Of a DNA stretch of 16,062 nucleotides, positions 1-7,546 are shown one piece after another. The notes under the pieces are model-generated. The model did not search any database. It was not told the origin of the DNA and saw only the letters and a list, made by a program, of their open reading frames with translations. Position 1 is the first letter of the stretch. Each line of letters starts with the position of its first letter. Where the stretch lies: assembly GCA_044433415.1 (NCBI GenBank), contig JAWXTP010000063.1, forward strand, positions 1 to 16,062, read 5' to 3'. The position numbers and the translations under genes are program-made. Source of the stretch: JAWXTP01 sp044433415. Its GTDB lineage: Bacteria > Bacteroidota > Bacteroidia > Bacteroidales > Rikenellaceae.

Positions 1-239
1 CACCTCATAATTTAACGATGAGGCCACTTATAGTGTCTAACGGTTCTAAAATTTTACTAAAGGTTAATAGCCGTATTGAACCTTCATTTGCAACGGTAGA
101 TAATATGAGTTTTAATGCTTATAATAACGCTGAATTTGAGGTTACATTATCAAAAATTAAAGCTAAGATTATTAAATTGAAAAGCGATTCTTATTTCAAA
201 ACATTAACCAAAAAGTTGATGTGGGGAAGAGAAAGTTAA
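1..239 (+). CDS. nadK: NAD kinase, C-terminal end only (5' truncated by window edge)
   Basis: The reading frame is already open at base 3 and runs to TAA at 237-239, so the gene starts before the window. The visible residues begin PHNLTMRPL, which is the conserved segment near the end of ATP-NAD kinases. The end, a phenylalanine-rich stretch closing in KKLMWGRES, matches the usual C-terminus of Bacteroidota NAD kinases (typically ...LRKKLMWG). NAD kinase phosphorylates NAD to NADP in the cytoplasm. The ATG at 18 is the internal methionine of the LTMRP motif and not a start. The next gene is uppS, which is the usual neighbour in Bacteroidales. Only about 78 residues are visible, so the catalytic GGDGT and NE/D motifs cannot be checked. 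Confidence 0.9.
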   Translation, partial: PHNLTMRPLIVSNGSKILLKVNSRIEPSFATVDNMSFNAYNNAEFEVTLSKIKAKIIKLKSDSYFKTLTKKLMWGRES

Positions 240-258
240 TATTATTTTATTATAAAAA

Positions 259-289
259 TTTAGTAGTATAATATAATTTTATATCTTTG
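259..289 (+). promoter_or_regulatory. Candidate Bacteroidota-type promoter for uppS
   Basis: TATCTTTG at 282-289 fits the Bacteroidota -7 element TAnnTTTG. Exactly 19 bases upstream is TTTA (259-262), one mismatch from the -33 element TTTG. The site lies in the nadK-uppS gap about 35 bases before the uppS ATG. The call rests on motif and spacing only. Confidence 0.5.
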
Positions 290-323
290 TCGTTTAAGAA
301 AGTTTTTCGAAATACATTTTTTG

Positions 324-1037
324 ATGAAATTAGATATTAAAACAATGCCTAAACATGTTGCTGTCATTATGGATGGAAATGGTAGATGGGCAAAAGAACG
401 TGGCTTAGAACGTAGTGAAGGGCATGTTCGAGGAGTTGACGCTTTTCGAACTATAGTGGATTCTGCACTTGAATTAGGTGTGGATTTTTTGACCGTGTAT
501 GCTTTTTCGAAAGAAAATTGGGCTAGACCTAAGGAAGAAGTTGATGGTTTGATGTCTTTATTTTGTACTGTAATATCTATGGAGATACCTAATCTTAATG
601 AAAAGGGCGTCAAAGTTGTTTTTTTGTGCGAAAAACAGGAATTGAGTGCAGATGTTGTTGAGTCTCTTGACAACTGTGTTGAAAAGACTGCAAATAATTC
701 AAAATTGACACTTTGTGTAGCAATTAATTATAGTTCGAGGAGTGAAATTTCTTGTGCAATTAAAGAAATTGCTTATAAAGTTAAAAATGGTGATATGGCG
801 ATTGATGAAATAACAGACTCTGTTATTTCTGATCATTTATTTACAAAAGATATACCAGATCCAGATTTGTTAATAAGAACAAGTGGAGAGTACAGAATTA
901 GTAATTTTTTATTGTGGCAGATTTCATATTCTGAATTAATATTTGTGAAAAAATATTGGCCTGATTTCGGTAAAGAGGATTTCGTTAATGCTATTAAAGA
1001 ATATTCTACAAGAAAAAGGAGATTCGGAAAATTGTAA
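324..1037 (+). CDS. uppS: Isoprenyl transferase / undecaprenyl diphosphate synthase
   Basis: Cytosolic cis-prenyltransferase that extends farnesyl diphosphate with isopentenyl diphosphate to make undecaprenyl diphosphate, the lipid carrier for peptidoglycan and O-antigen units. The product is 237 aa from ATG 324; a TTG three bases upstream is a weaker alternative start. HVAVIMDGNGRWAK (residues 11-24) carries the catalytic Mg-binding Asp (D17), and FSKENWARP (61-69) is the family's conserved second motif. RTSGEYRISNFLLWQ (185-199) holds the arginines that bind the isopentenyl diphosphate phosphates, followed by the usual WPDF (212-215). The length is normal for the family and no key residue is missing. 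It sits between nadK and bamA, a typical Bacteroidales order, and a promoter-like site lies just upstream. Confidence 0.96.
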   Translation: MKLDIKTMPKHVAVIMDGNGRWAKERGLERSEGHVRGVDAFRTIVDSALELGVDFLTVYAFSKENWARPKEEVDGLMSLFCTVISMEIPNLNEKGVKVVFLCEKQELSADVVESLDNCVEKTANNSKLTLCVAINYSSRSEISCAIKEIAYKVKNGDMAIDEITDSVISDHLFTKDIPDPDLLIRTSGEYRISNFLLWQISYSELIFVKKYWPDFGKEDFVNAIKEYSTRKRRFGKL

Positions 1038-1101
1038 TTTCTACACAATGAATTTAAATAAATTATTTACGAAGAAAGATTAAGAAGACTATATATTAAA
1101 T

Positions 1102-3636
1102 ATGAGACGTTTAGAAAAAATAATTTTACCATTTGTACTTTTGTTTACTTGTACGGTGAATGGTTTTGCACAACTTAAAGATACTATAACAGTAGATTTG
1201 CCAGTTATTGATTACTCAATACCACAAAAATACTTGCTTAAAGATATTAAGATTACTGGATCGAATCACATTCCTTCTCAGTTGATTATTAATACAACAG
1301 GATTGACCAAGGGGGATAGTCTTTATGTTCCTAGTGATTACATAACAAATGCTCTTCAAATTCTTTGGGGACAACGTTATTATTCAGATATTCAAGCAGT
1401 AGTAGAGATAGAAGATGAGGATCTTTATTTGGAGATAATTCTGAAAGAGAGACCTAGGGTTTCTTTATGGGAAATAAAAGGTGCTTCAAAAGCAGAGAAA
1501 AAGGAGCTGGATGAACGCTTGAATTTCAGATCACGTAATGAGATGTCAGATTATGCTTTAAATAATTCTAAGGATATAATAAAACGCTTTTATTCTGAAA
1601 AAGGTTATTTAAATGCTGATGTTAATATAACTCAACGCAATGACTCTCTTATTGATAACTATGTTATTGTAACTTTTACTGTTGATAAGAAGAATAAGAT
1701 GAAGATTAAGGAAATTAACATTGATGGTAATGTTAATTTAGCTGAGAAAAAACTTAAATCTTCTATGAGTAAGACTCGTGAAAAAACTTTAATGAACCTT
1801 ATGAAAACTGCTAAATTCTCTGAAAAGGAATTTGAGGTTTCAAAAGGAGAGTTAGTAGATTACTTGCATAGTAAAGGTTATAGAGATGGTGCTGTTATTT
1901 CAGACTCTATGTATGTGATTAATGATAAGCGTATAGGTTTAAATATTAATATTAACGAGGGGGATAAATATTATTATAGAGATATTAGTTGGGTAGGTAA
2001 CACAAAATATGATGCTGAAATTTTAGATAGAATTCTTGCAATCAAGAAGGGTGATACTTATGACCGTAAGACTATGGAGTCAAGGATAGGTACAGATGGA
2101 GCATCAGCAATGGAAGGTGCACTGACCGTATCATCGCTATATCAAAATGATGGACACTTAGCTTTCTATATAGAACCAGTAGAGACTGTAATCGAAGGAG
2201 ACTCTATTGATATTGAAATGAGAATGAGCGAAGGTGGACAGTTTACAATTAATGAAGTTGTCATTGGTGGTAATAATAGAACGCATGATAGAGTAGTACG
2301 TCGTGACCTTTATATCAGACCTGGTGAGATGTATGACCAATCTATGTTAATAAATTCTATTCGTCAGATTGGTGCTTTGGAACACTTCAATGCAGAAACA
2401 GCAGTGCCTGATATTAATCCAGTTAGTGATGAACTTGTTGATATACGTTTTAATCTTGAAGAAAAAGCTAGTGACCAATTTGAGTTCTCAGGTGGTTGGG
2501 GTAGCGGTATGTTCGTTGTAAGTGCAGCTGTGGCCTTTAACAATTTATCTTTAAGACGTATAAAAGAAGAAGGTGCTTGGAAGCCTTATCCTGCTGGGGA
2601 TAATCAACAATTAAGGTTAAGTATACAATCCAACGGTGCATATTATCAAGCATTCTCGTTAAGTTTCCTTGAACCTTGGTTAGGAGGTAAAAAGCCAATC
2701 TCATTATCTGTTTCGGCTTATTATTCTGCACAGAATGATAGCTACTATTACTATAGTACATCTTATTCTGATAGTGACTCTAAATTTAGAACTGTTGGTG
2801 TTGCAGCAAGTATAGGTAAACGTTTATCATGGCCTGACCCTTATTTTCAAGTGATGGGAGAGATTTCATATCAATCGTATTTACTTCAGGATTGGTCTTC
2901 TTTCTTAATTGAAAATGGTAACTGTAATACAATAGCTTTTGCAGGTACTTTGATGCGTAGCTCTTTAGACCAATCTATTTTCCCACGTAGAGGTTCTGAA
3001 ATTTCTCTTAAGTTAACAGCAACTCCACCTTGGTCATTAATAAGAAATGATATAGACTGGGAAGATGAGGATTTAGATGAGGAAATCAGATATAAATGGA
3101 TTGAATATTATAAAGTTAATGCTTCGGCACGATTTTTCTTACCTATGACACAAAGTGGTAACCTAGTATTAATGACTAAAGCAGAATTTGGTTTATTAGG
3201 TAACTACAACGAAAACAACCCTTCTCCATTTGAAGGTTTCTCTGTAGGGGGTGACGGTATCACTGGTTATACGCTTTATGGTATTACTGATATTGGTCTT
3301 AGAGGTTATACAGACGGCGCTTTAACTCCTTATGCAGATTACGGTGAACAGGCTAGAGTTTATTCTAAATGGACAGCGGAGTTAAGATATCCTGTTATTA
3401 TGGAAGGTTCTACAAGTGTTTATGCGTTAGCATTTGCTGAAGCAGGTAATGCTTACTCAAATTGGAAAAGTTTCCAACCATTTAACCTTAAACGCTCATT
3501 GGGTGTTGGTGTTAGACTTTATCTACCTATCGTAGGTATGTTTGGTATTGACTGGGGATACGGTTTTGATACAACTCCTAGTAGTAGTAGTGTATCAGGT
3601 AGTCAGTTCCACTTCTCGATGGGACAAAACTTCTAA
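1102..3636 (+). CDS. bamA: Outer membrane assembly factor BamA (Omp85 family)
   Basis: Central subunit of the BAM machine that folds beta-barrel proteins into the outer membrane. The product is 844 aa. It begins with a signal peptide (MRRLEKIILPFVLLF...GFAQ, cleavage likely after A23). Residues ~45-440 form a series of POTRA-type repeats recognisable by recurring LKDIKITGS-like, MKIKEINIDGN-like and FTINEVVIGGN-like strands. The C-terminal ~390 residues form the Omp85 barrel. The barrel carries LRGY at 733-736, the counterpart of the (V/L)RGF/Y motif on the loop that folds into the pore, and the protein ends in an aromatic residue (MGQNF) as barrel proteins do. A short acidic insert (WEDEDLDEE) lies in a barrel loop. 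The gene is followed 61 bases later by two chaperone genes that would serve the same pathway. Confidence 0.95.
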   Translation: MRRLEKIILPFVLLFTCTVNGFAQLKDTITVDLPVIDYSIPQKYLLKDIKITGSNHIPSQLIINTTGLTKGDSLYVPSDYITNALQILWGQRYYSDIQAVVEIEDEDLYLEIILKERPRVSLWEIKGASKAEKKELDERLNFRSRNEMSDYALNNSKDIIKRFYSEKGYLNADVNITQRNDSLIDNYVIVTFTVDKKNKMKIKEINIDGNVNLAEKKLKSSMSKTREKTLMNLMKTAKFSEKEFEVSKGELVDYLHSKGYRDGAVISDSMYVINDKRIGLNININEGDKYYYRDISWVGNTKYDAEILDRILAIKKGDTYDRKTMESRIGTDGASAMEGALTVSSLYQNDGHLAFYIEPVETVIEGDSIDIEMRMSEGGQFTINEVVIGGNNRTHDRVVRRDLYIRPGEMYDQSMLINSIRQIGALEHFNAETAVPDINPVSDELVDIRFNLEEKASDQFEFSGGWGSGMFVVSAAVAFNNLSLRRIKEEGAWKPYPAGDNQQLRLSIQSNGAYYQAFSLSFLEPWLGGKKPISLSVSAYYSAQNDSYYYYSTSYSDSDSKFRTVGVAASIGKRLSWPDPYFQVMGEISYQSYLLQDWSSFLIENGNCNTIAFAGTLMRSSLDQSIFPRRGSEISLKLTATPPWSLIRNDIDWEDEDLDEEIRYKWIEYYKVNASARFFLPMTQSGNLVLMTKAEFGLLGNYNENNPSPFEGFSVGGDGITGYTLYGITDIGLRGYTDGALTPYADYGEQARVYSKWTAELRYPVIMEGSTSVYALAFAEAGNAYSNWKSFQPFNLKRSLGVGVRLYLPIVGMFGIDWGYGFDTTPSSSSVSGSQFHFSMGQNF

Positions 3637-3697
3637 TGGATGGTGTTTGTTTTTCTGAGGTTAATGAAAGTTTTGTTAAATTTTAAAAAATTAAATT

Positions 3698-4222
3698 ATG
3701 AAAAAGAAAATTTTAATATTTTTATTGGCAGTTATATCTACAACAGTTACTTTTGCACAAACAAAAAGCTCAGGTAAGGTAGCATATATGTATTCAGAAA
3801 AAGTGTTTAAATCTATGCCTGAATATATGGCAGGTATAGCAGAAATTGAGAAATACGCAGAATATGGACAAAAGATGTCAGAATCTAAGTTAGAGGAAGT
3901 TCAATCTATGTTCAATGAGTTTAAAAAAGTGGAATCTTCTTTAAGTGCTACTTCGCGAGAGTCGTTAAAAAATCAGATTATCGCAAAAGAAAAAGCTGCT
4001 AATGAATACGAGGAAAATTTCTTTAAGGAAGGTGGAGCATTAGATGCTAAACAAAAGGAAATAATGGAGCCTATTGAAAAGAAAGTTTTAGATGCTGTAA
4101 ATGCAGTTGCTTTAGCAAATGATTATGATATGATTTTTGATTTGTCTACATCAAAATCAACAATCTATCAAAAAGCGCAGTTGGATATAACAAATGAAAT
4201 AATTAATAGAGTAAAAAAATAA
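3698..4222 (+). CDS. OmpH/Skp-like periplasmic chaperone, copy 1
   Basis: Predicted periplasmic chaperone that holds unfolded outer-membrane proteins before BamA inserts them. The product is 174 aa with a clear signal peptide (MKKKILIFLL...TFAQ, cleavage after A20). The mature protein starts with GKVAYMYSEKVFKSMPEY, the Skp-type first strand. A long charged helical stretch follows (~residues 45-125) and would form the paired tentacle-like coiled coil. The end returns to a strand-helix segment (DAVNAVALANDYDMIFDLS) as in Skp. It lies 61 bases after bamA and 11 bases before a second family member. The two are related but far from identical, so this is an old duplication. The name Skp/OmpH comes from architecture and location. 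Confidence 0.88.
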   Translation: MKKKILIFLLAVISTTVTFAQTKSSGKVAYMYSEKVFKSMPEYMAGIAEIEKYAEYGQKMSESKLEEVQSMFNEFKKVESSLSATSRESLKNQIIAKEKAANEYEENFFKEGGALDAKQKEIMEPIEKKVLDAVNAVALANDYDMIFDLSTSKSTIYQKAQLDITNEIINRVKK

Positions 4223-4233
4223 AAAATTAAACT

Positions 4234-4758
4234 ATGAAAAAAATTGTATTATTATTTGTAGCAGTTTTAGGATTGACAACTATTGCTACTGCCCAAAAAT
4301 TAGGACAAGTTCGCACAAATCAAGTTATGATGTCATTACCTGATATGGATTCTGTTCAAGTGAAATTTGATACTTACCAAGCAGAAATGCAAAAAGAGTA
4401 TGAAGTTATGGTAGCTGAATTTCAAAAGAAACTTCAAGATTATGAGCAAAATAAAGCTAGCATGTCTACAATCTTATTAAGTCAAAGAGAGCAAGAGTTA
4501 CAAGATGCTAACAGACGTTTAGAAGAGTACAGAAACAATGCAGCAGTAGAAGCTCAAAATGTTCAAAATTCTCTTTTAAGCCCTATTACAGCGAAAATCA
4601 AAACATCAATTGATAAAATTGCTAAATCATCAGGCTTAACTTTAGTTCTTGAATCAGATATGATGAACACTGTAGGATCTCCATTCCCTTATGCTGACGC
4701 TTCAATAGTTGATATCACTAATCTTGTCATTAAAGATTTAGGTGGTAAAGTAAATTAA
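4234..4758 (+). CDS. OmpH/Skp-like periplasmic chaperone, copy 2
   Basis: Second Skp/OmpH-family chaperone, also 174 aa, with signal peptide MKKIVLLFVAVLGLTTIATAQ (cleavage after A20). The mature part opens with KLGQVRTNQVMMSLPDMDSV, continues in a long Gln/Glu-rich helix (~45-125, including ILLSQREQELQDANRRLEEY), and ends with the strand-helix cap SGLTLVLESDMMNTVG. It is probably transcribed with bamA and ompH copy 1. The leader just before its ATG (AAAAATTAAACT) nearly repeats the leader of copy 1 (AAAAATTAAATT), consistent with tandem duplication. murI, often the next gene in Bacteroidales, is absent; the gene is followed by repeat DNA and a terminator. Confidence 0.88.
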   Translation: MKKIVLLFVAVLGLTTIATAQKLGQVRTNQVMMSLPDMDSVQVKFDTYQAEMQKEYEVMVAEFQKKLQDYEQNKASMSTILLSQREQELQDANRRLEEYRNNAAVEAQNVQNSLLSPITAKIKTSIDKIAKSSGLTLVLESDMMNTVGSPFPYADASIVDITNLVIKDLGGKVN

Positions 4759-4761
4759 TAT

Positions 4762-4782
4762 CTAACACCTATAACCTAAAAA
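4762..4782 (+). repeat. Three in-register 7-bp units right after the ompH stop
   Basis: Three abutting heptamers, CTAACAC, CTATAAC and CTAAAAA, begin three bases after the TAA of the second ompH. The same unit variants occur in the 15584-15625 array, and in both places the series ends in a CTAAAA-type unit. The last unit runs into the A-tract of the terminator stem. Confidence 0.7.
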
Positions 4783-4815
4783 AAAGCGCATGGAAACATT
4801 CCATGCGCTTTTTTT
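4779..4815. terminator. Bidirectional intrinsic terminator between ompH and MATE
   Basis: A perfect 17-bp stem has arms at 4779-4795 and 4799-4815 and a 3-nt loop (ACA). The inner ten pairs include GCGCATGG and the outer seven are A-T. Read on the plus strand it ends in seven T, and read on the minus strand in a run of U from the eight A at 4778-4785. It can therefore stop transcription from both the bamA-ompH side and the convergent MATE gene. Confidence 0.93.
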
Positions 4816-4819
4816 ATAT

Positions 4820-4868
4820 ATTAGCTTTTAGCTTGTCGCCATTAATCATTATTCATTAACCATTAATT
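4820..4868 (+). repeat. Seven in-register 7-bp units with TGTCGCC core, overlapping the MATE stop
   Basis: The tract divides without gaps into seven heptamers: ATTAGCT, TTTAGCT, TGTCGCC, ATTAATC, ATTATTC, ATTAACC and ATTAATT. The TGTCGCC unit and the bases before it (GCT) recur at 15574-15583, where a different heptamer family follows in the same register. The final unit supplies the last sense codon (AAT) and the TAA stop of the minus-strand MATE gene (stop at 4863-4865). No known repeat family is recognised. Confidence 0.75.
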
Positions 4869-6203
4869 TTCTTTTATTTGGAGGTGCTTTTTTTTGAAAA
4901 AGTGTCTGAAATAAAATATAGATAATGCCATACCCACAGCCCATGAAGCTGTTGATGCTAGCCAAATACCTAATTCTCCTAAATATGAACTTAAAATATT
5001 TGCGATGGGTACACGGATTAACCATAGAGAAAGTACTGTTATAAACATAGGGACTAATGTGTTTCTCATACCTCTAAGAACACCCATGTAACAGAACATA
5101 GTAGCGAATAAAGAATAAGATACACCAAATACATATAAGTATTGACATCCAATTTCTATAATTTCAGGAACACTAGTAAACATCTTCATTAGTGGTTCTG
5201 CAAGTGCTGAAAGTATAATCAGAAATAAGAAACTAGAGTTTAATGCTATTTTTAAACCCGAATTTAAGCCATTACGTATTCTGTCAAAATTATTTGCTCC
5301 ATAATTTTGAGCTACAAATGAAGTTAACGATAAAGCAAGACTCATAGGGACTATAAATATAACAGACTCTATACGCCCAGCAGCAGTAAATGCGGCTATA
5401 GTATTTGTGCCGTAACTATTTACAATGGACAATATGGCAAGCATGCCTAGTGACACAAATAGTTGTTGTAAACCCGCGGGAAGTCCTATCTTTACTCCTT
5501 CCATAAATATCTTTTTATCATACTTTAGTTTTAGAAGGTCTAACTTTATGATAGAGCTATTTTTGTTTGTGAAAAGTACTGCAAAAATAAATGAAATTGC
5601 TTGAGAAGTCACTGTTGCCCATGCAACACCTTTTACACCCCAGTCGAAAACAATAACAAATAGTAGGTCTAGGACTACATTAACTATAGAAGAGAAAATT
5701 AAAAATTTTAAAGGAGTAACAGAGTCGCCAACACCTCTAAGTATTGCAGATAAACAATTAAACCCAAAAAGAAAAATAAGACCTATTAAGTAAATATTTA
5801 AATATTCTGTAGCAATAGGAAGCAACTCTTTGGGAAGGTCTATAAAGTTAAAAATTTGTTCGTTGAAAATTATCCCAAATGAAAAAGTAAAAATATAGGC
5901 AAAGAATAAGAATATATATAAAGAATCAGCAGCTTTTTTTACGCTGTCAAAATCTTTCTTCCCGAAGTATTGAGCTATAGTAATGGTTGTCCCCATGCTA
6001 ACCCCTATAACTAGAGAGATAAGCATGAAAGAAAAAGGATTGCATGCTCCTACAGCAGCTAAAGCCTCTTTTCCTAAGAATTTTCCGACTATCACAGAAT
6101 CAACGTATTGATACAGCTGCATAAATAAATTTCCAACCATAATTGGTATGGAAAATGAAATCAGTTGCTTTGTGATATTTCCTTTAGTAAAATCAATGTG
6201 CAT
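4863..6203 (-). CDS. MATE family efflux transporter
   Basis: Inner-membrane multidrug and toxin extrusion transporter of the MOP superfamily, expected to export cationic compounds in exchange for Na+ or H+. The product is 446 aa, the usual MATE length, and is strongly hydrophobic with about twelve predicted membrane helices in two halves. The N-terminus has the family pattern: TKGNITKQLISFSIPIMVGN, then QYVDSVIVGKFLGKEALAAVG, then a GVSMGTTITIAQYFG segment. The second half repeats this pattern (ITIAQYFG corresponds to LTSFVAQNYGANN), as expected for the internal pseudo-symmetry. The start is the ATG complementary to 6201-6203. The gene is transcribed alone, convergent with ompH and divergent from serC. 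The substrate cannot be inferred. Confidence 0.93.
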   Translation of the reverse strand: MHIDFTKGNITKQLISFSIPIMVGNLFMQLYQYVDSVIVGKFLGKEALAAVGACNPFSFMLISLVIGVSMGTTITIAQYFGKKDFDSVKKAADSLYIFLFFAYIFTFSFGIIFNEQIFNFIDLPKELLPIATEYLNIYLIGLIFLFGFNCLSAILRGVGDSVTPLKFLIFSSIVNVVLDLLFVIVFDWGVKGVAWATVTSQAISFIFAVLFTNKNSSIIKLDLLKLKYDKKIFMEGVKIGLPAGLQQLFVSLGMLAILSIVNSYGTNTIAAFTAAGRIESVIFIVPMSLALSLTSFVAQNYGANNFDRIRNGLNSGLKIALNSSFLFLIILSALAEPLMKMFTSVPEIIEIGCQYLYVFGVSYSLFATMFCYMGVLRGMRNTLVPMFITVLSLWLIRVPIANILSSYLGELGIWLASTASWAVGMALSIFYFRHFFKKKHLQIKEN

Positions 6204-6219
6204 TTTTCTTATTTTAGAA

Positions 6220-6250
6220 TTGCAAATTTAAATTAAATAATGTAGCTTTG
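6220..6250 (+). promoter_or_regulatory. Candidate distal promoter for the serC operon
   Basis: TTGC at 6220-6223 and TAGCTTTG at 6243-6250 have the 19-base spacing of Bacteroidota promoters. A transcript from here would have a leader of about 190 bases before serC. A further -7-like TATCTTTG lies at 6294-6301 without a matching -33. Confidence 0.35.
6223..6230 (-). promoter_or_regulatory. Candidate -7 element for the MATE gene
   Basis: On the minus strand this reads TAAATTTG, a full match to TAnnTTTG, about 20 bases before the MATE ATG. No good -33 TTTG is seen 19 bases further upstream, so the promoter is only half supported. It overlaps the -33 position of a plus-strand candidate promoter for serC. 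Confidence 0.35.
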
Positions 6251-6387
6251 AGAATAAATAATAAAAAATGTGCAGTTTTATATATTTTTTTTGTATCTTT
6301 GATTTATGAGAGTGCGGTATTTGAGAATGAAGAAAATATTATACGTCAACAATAACTGACGTGTTAACCTTACTGATGTTTGGGATA

Positions 6388-6418
6388 TTTGCATTTTTTA
6401 TTATAAATAGTAACTTAT
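6388..6418 (+). promoter_or_regulatory. Candidate proximal promoter for serC
   Basis: TTTG at 6388-6391 is followed after exactly 19 bases by TAACTTAT (6411-6418), which matches TAnnTTTG at six positions out of the eight-base element. It lies 29 bases before the serC ATG, a more usual leader length than that of the distal candidate. Confidence 0.35.
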
Positions 6419-6446
6419 ATTACAAATATATAAATATATTATAACT

Positions 6447-7520
6447 ATGAAAAAGCATAATTTTAGTGCAGGACCTTCTATCTTGCCTCGAGTTGCAATA
6501 GAAAATGCTGCAAAAGCAGTATTAGATTTTGATTCAATTGGTTTATCTTTATTAGAAATTTCTCACAGAACTAAAGATTTTGAGGCAGTTAATCAAGAAG
6601 CTGTTGAACTTTTTAAAGAATTATTAAATGTGCCTGAAGGTTACGCAGTAATTTTTGTTGGTGGTGGTGCATCAACTCAGTTTTTCCAAATTCCTTATAA
6701 CATGTTAGAAACTAAAGCAGGTTATGTAAATACAGGTGTATGGGCTAAAAAAGCTATCAAAGAATCAGGAATTTTTGGTGAAACACAAGTTTTAGCTTCT
6801 AGTGAAGACAAAAACTTCAACTACATCCCTAAAGGATTTGAAATTCCTGCGGACTTAGATTACCTTCACATTACTTCTAATAACACAATTTATGGTACAG
6901 CGTATCACACTGACTTAGATTCTCCTGTTCCTTTGATTGCAGATATGAGTTCTGATATTTTCTCTCGTCCTGTAGATGTTTCTAAATATGGAATGATTTA
7001 TGGTGGTGCTCAGAAAAACTTAGGCCCAGCAGGTGTTACATTTATCGTAGTTCGTGAAGATTTATTAGGTAAAGTGAGTCGTGCTATTCCTTCTATGGTA
7101 GACTACCGTAACCAAATCAAAAATGATTCTATGTTTAACACTCCTCCTGTGTTCCCTATCTATGTAGTTCGTGAGACTTTACGTTGGTTAAAAGAAAATG
7201 GTGGTGTTGAAGCTATGTATGCTAAAAACAAAGCTAAAGCAGCTTTACTTTACGGCGCTATAGAGTCTAATCCTATGTTTAAAGGTACAGCAGAAGTTGA
7301 AGACCGTTCTATTATGAATGTTTGTTTTGTGATGAATGATGGTTATGAAGACCTAGCTCCTGAGTTCTTGAAATTCGCCACAGAAAAAGGTATGGTAGGT
7401 GTTAAAGGACACCGTTTAGTAGGTGGATTTAGAGCTTCTATTTATAACGCTATGCCAATTGAAAGCGTACAAGCATTGGTTGATTGTATGCAGGAGTTTG
7501 CAGATATACACGCAAAATAA
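6447..7520 (+). CDS. serC: Phosphoserine aminotransferase
   Basis: Pyridoxal-phosphate enzyme that transfers an amino group from glutamate to 3-phosphohydroxypyruvate to give phosphoserine, the second step of serine synthesis; it also acts in the pyridoxal phosphate pathway in some bacteria. The product is 357 aa, the normal length. The N-terminus HNFSAGPSILP is the class-V family signature. GGGAS (72-76) lines the cofactor phosphate, and IADMSSDIFSRP (164-175) holds the cofactor-ring Asp. YGGAQKNLGPAG (185-196) contains the Schiff-base lysine K190. The ATG at 6447 is chosen because the conserved KHNFSAGP begins right after it. serA follows 26 bases downstream, so the two probably share one transcript. 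Confidence 0.97.
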   Translation: MKKHNFSAGPSILPRVAIENAAKAVLDFDSIGLSLLEISHRTKDFEAVNQEAVELFKELLNVPEGYAVIFVGGGASTQFFQIPYNMLETKAGYVNTGVWAKKAIKESGIFGETQVLASSEDKNFNYIPKGFEIPADLDYLHITSNNTIYGTAYHTDLDSPVPLIADMSSDIFSRPVDVSKYGMIYGGAQKNLGPAGVTFIVVREDLLGKVSRAIPSMVDYRNQIKNDSMFNTPPVFPIYVVRETLRWLKENGGVEAMYAKNKAKAALLYGAIESNPMFKGTAEVEDRSIMNVCFVMNDGYEDLAPEFLKFATEKGMVGVKGHRLVGGFRASIYNAMPIESVQALVDCMQEFADIHAK

Positions 7521-7546
7521 TTAATAGATTAATTTTATTTTAAGAT

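Noticed and set aside
260..673. Open antisense frame of 137 codons opposite uppS (and similar frames at 833-1048, 2158-2340, 2537-2761, 8128-8391, 8937-9173 and 11879-12091 on the minus strand)
   Set aside because: They lie wholly or mostly inside confidently identified genes on the other strand, and their products show no domain, signal peptide or sensible start context.
6306..6359. 17-codon frame as a serine attenuator leader peptide
   Set aside because: The peptide contains no serine codons, and the hairpin stem at its end is only 6 bp with no T-tract.
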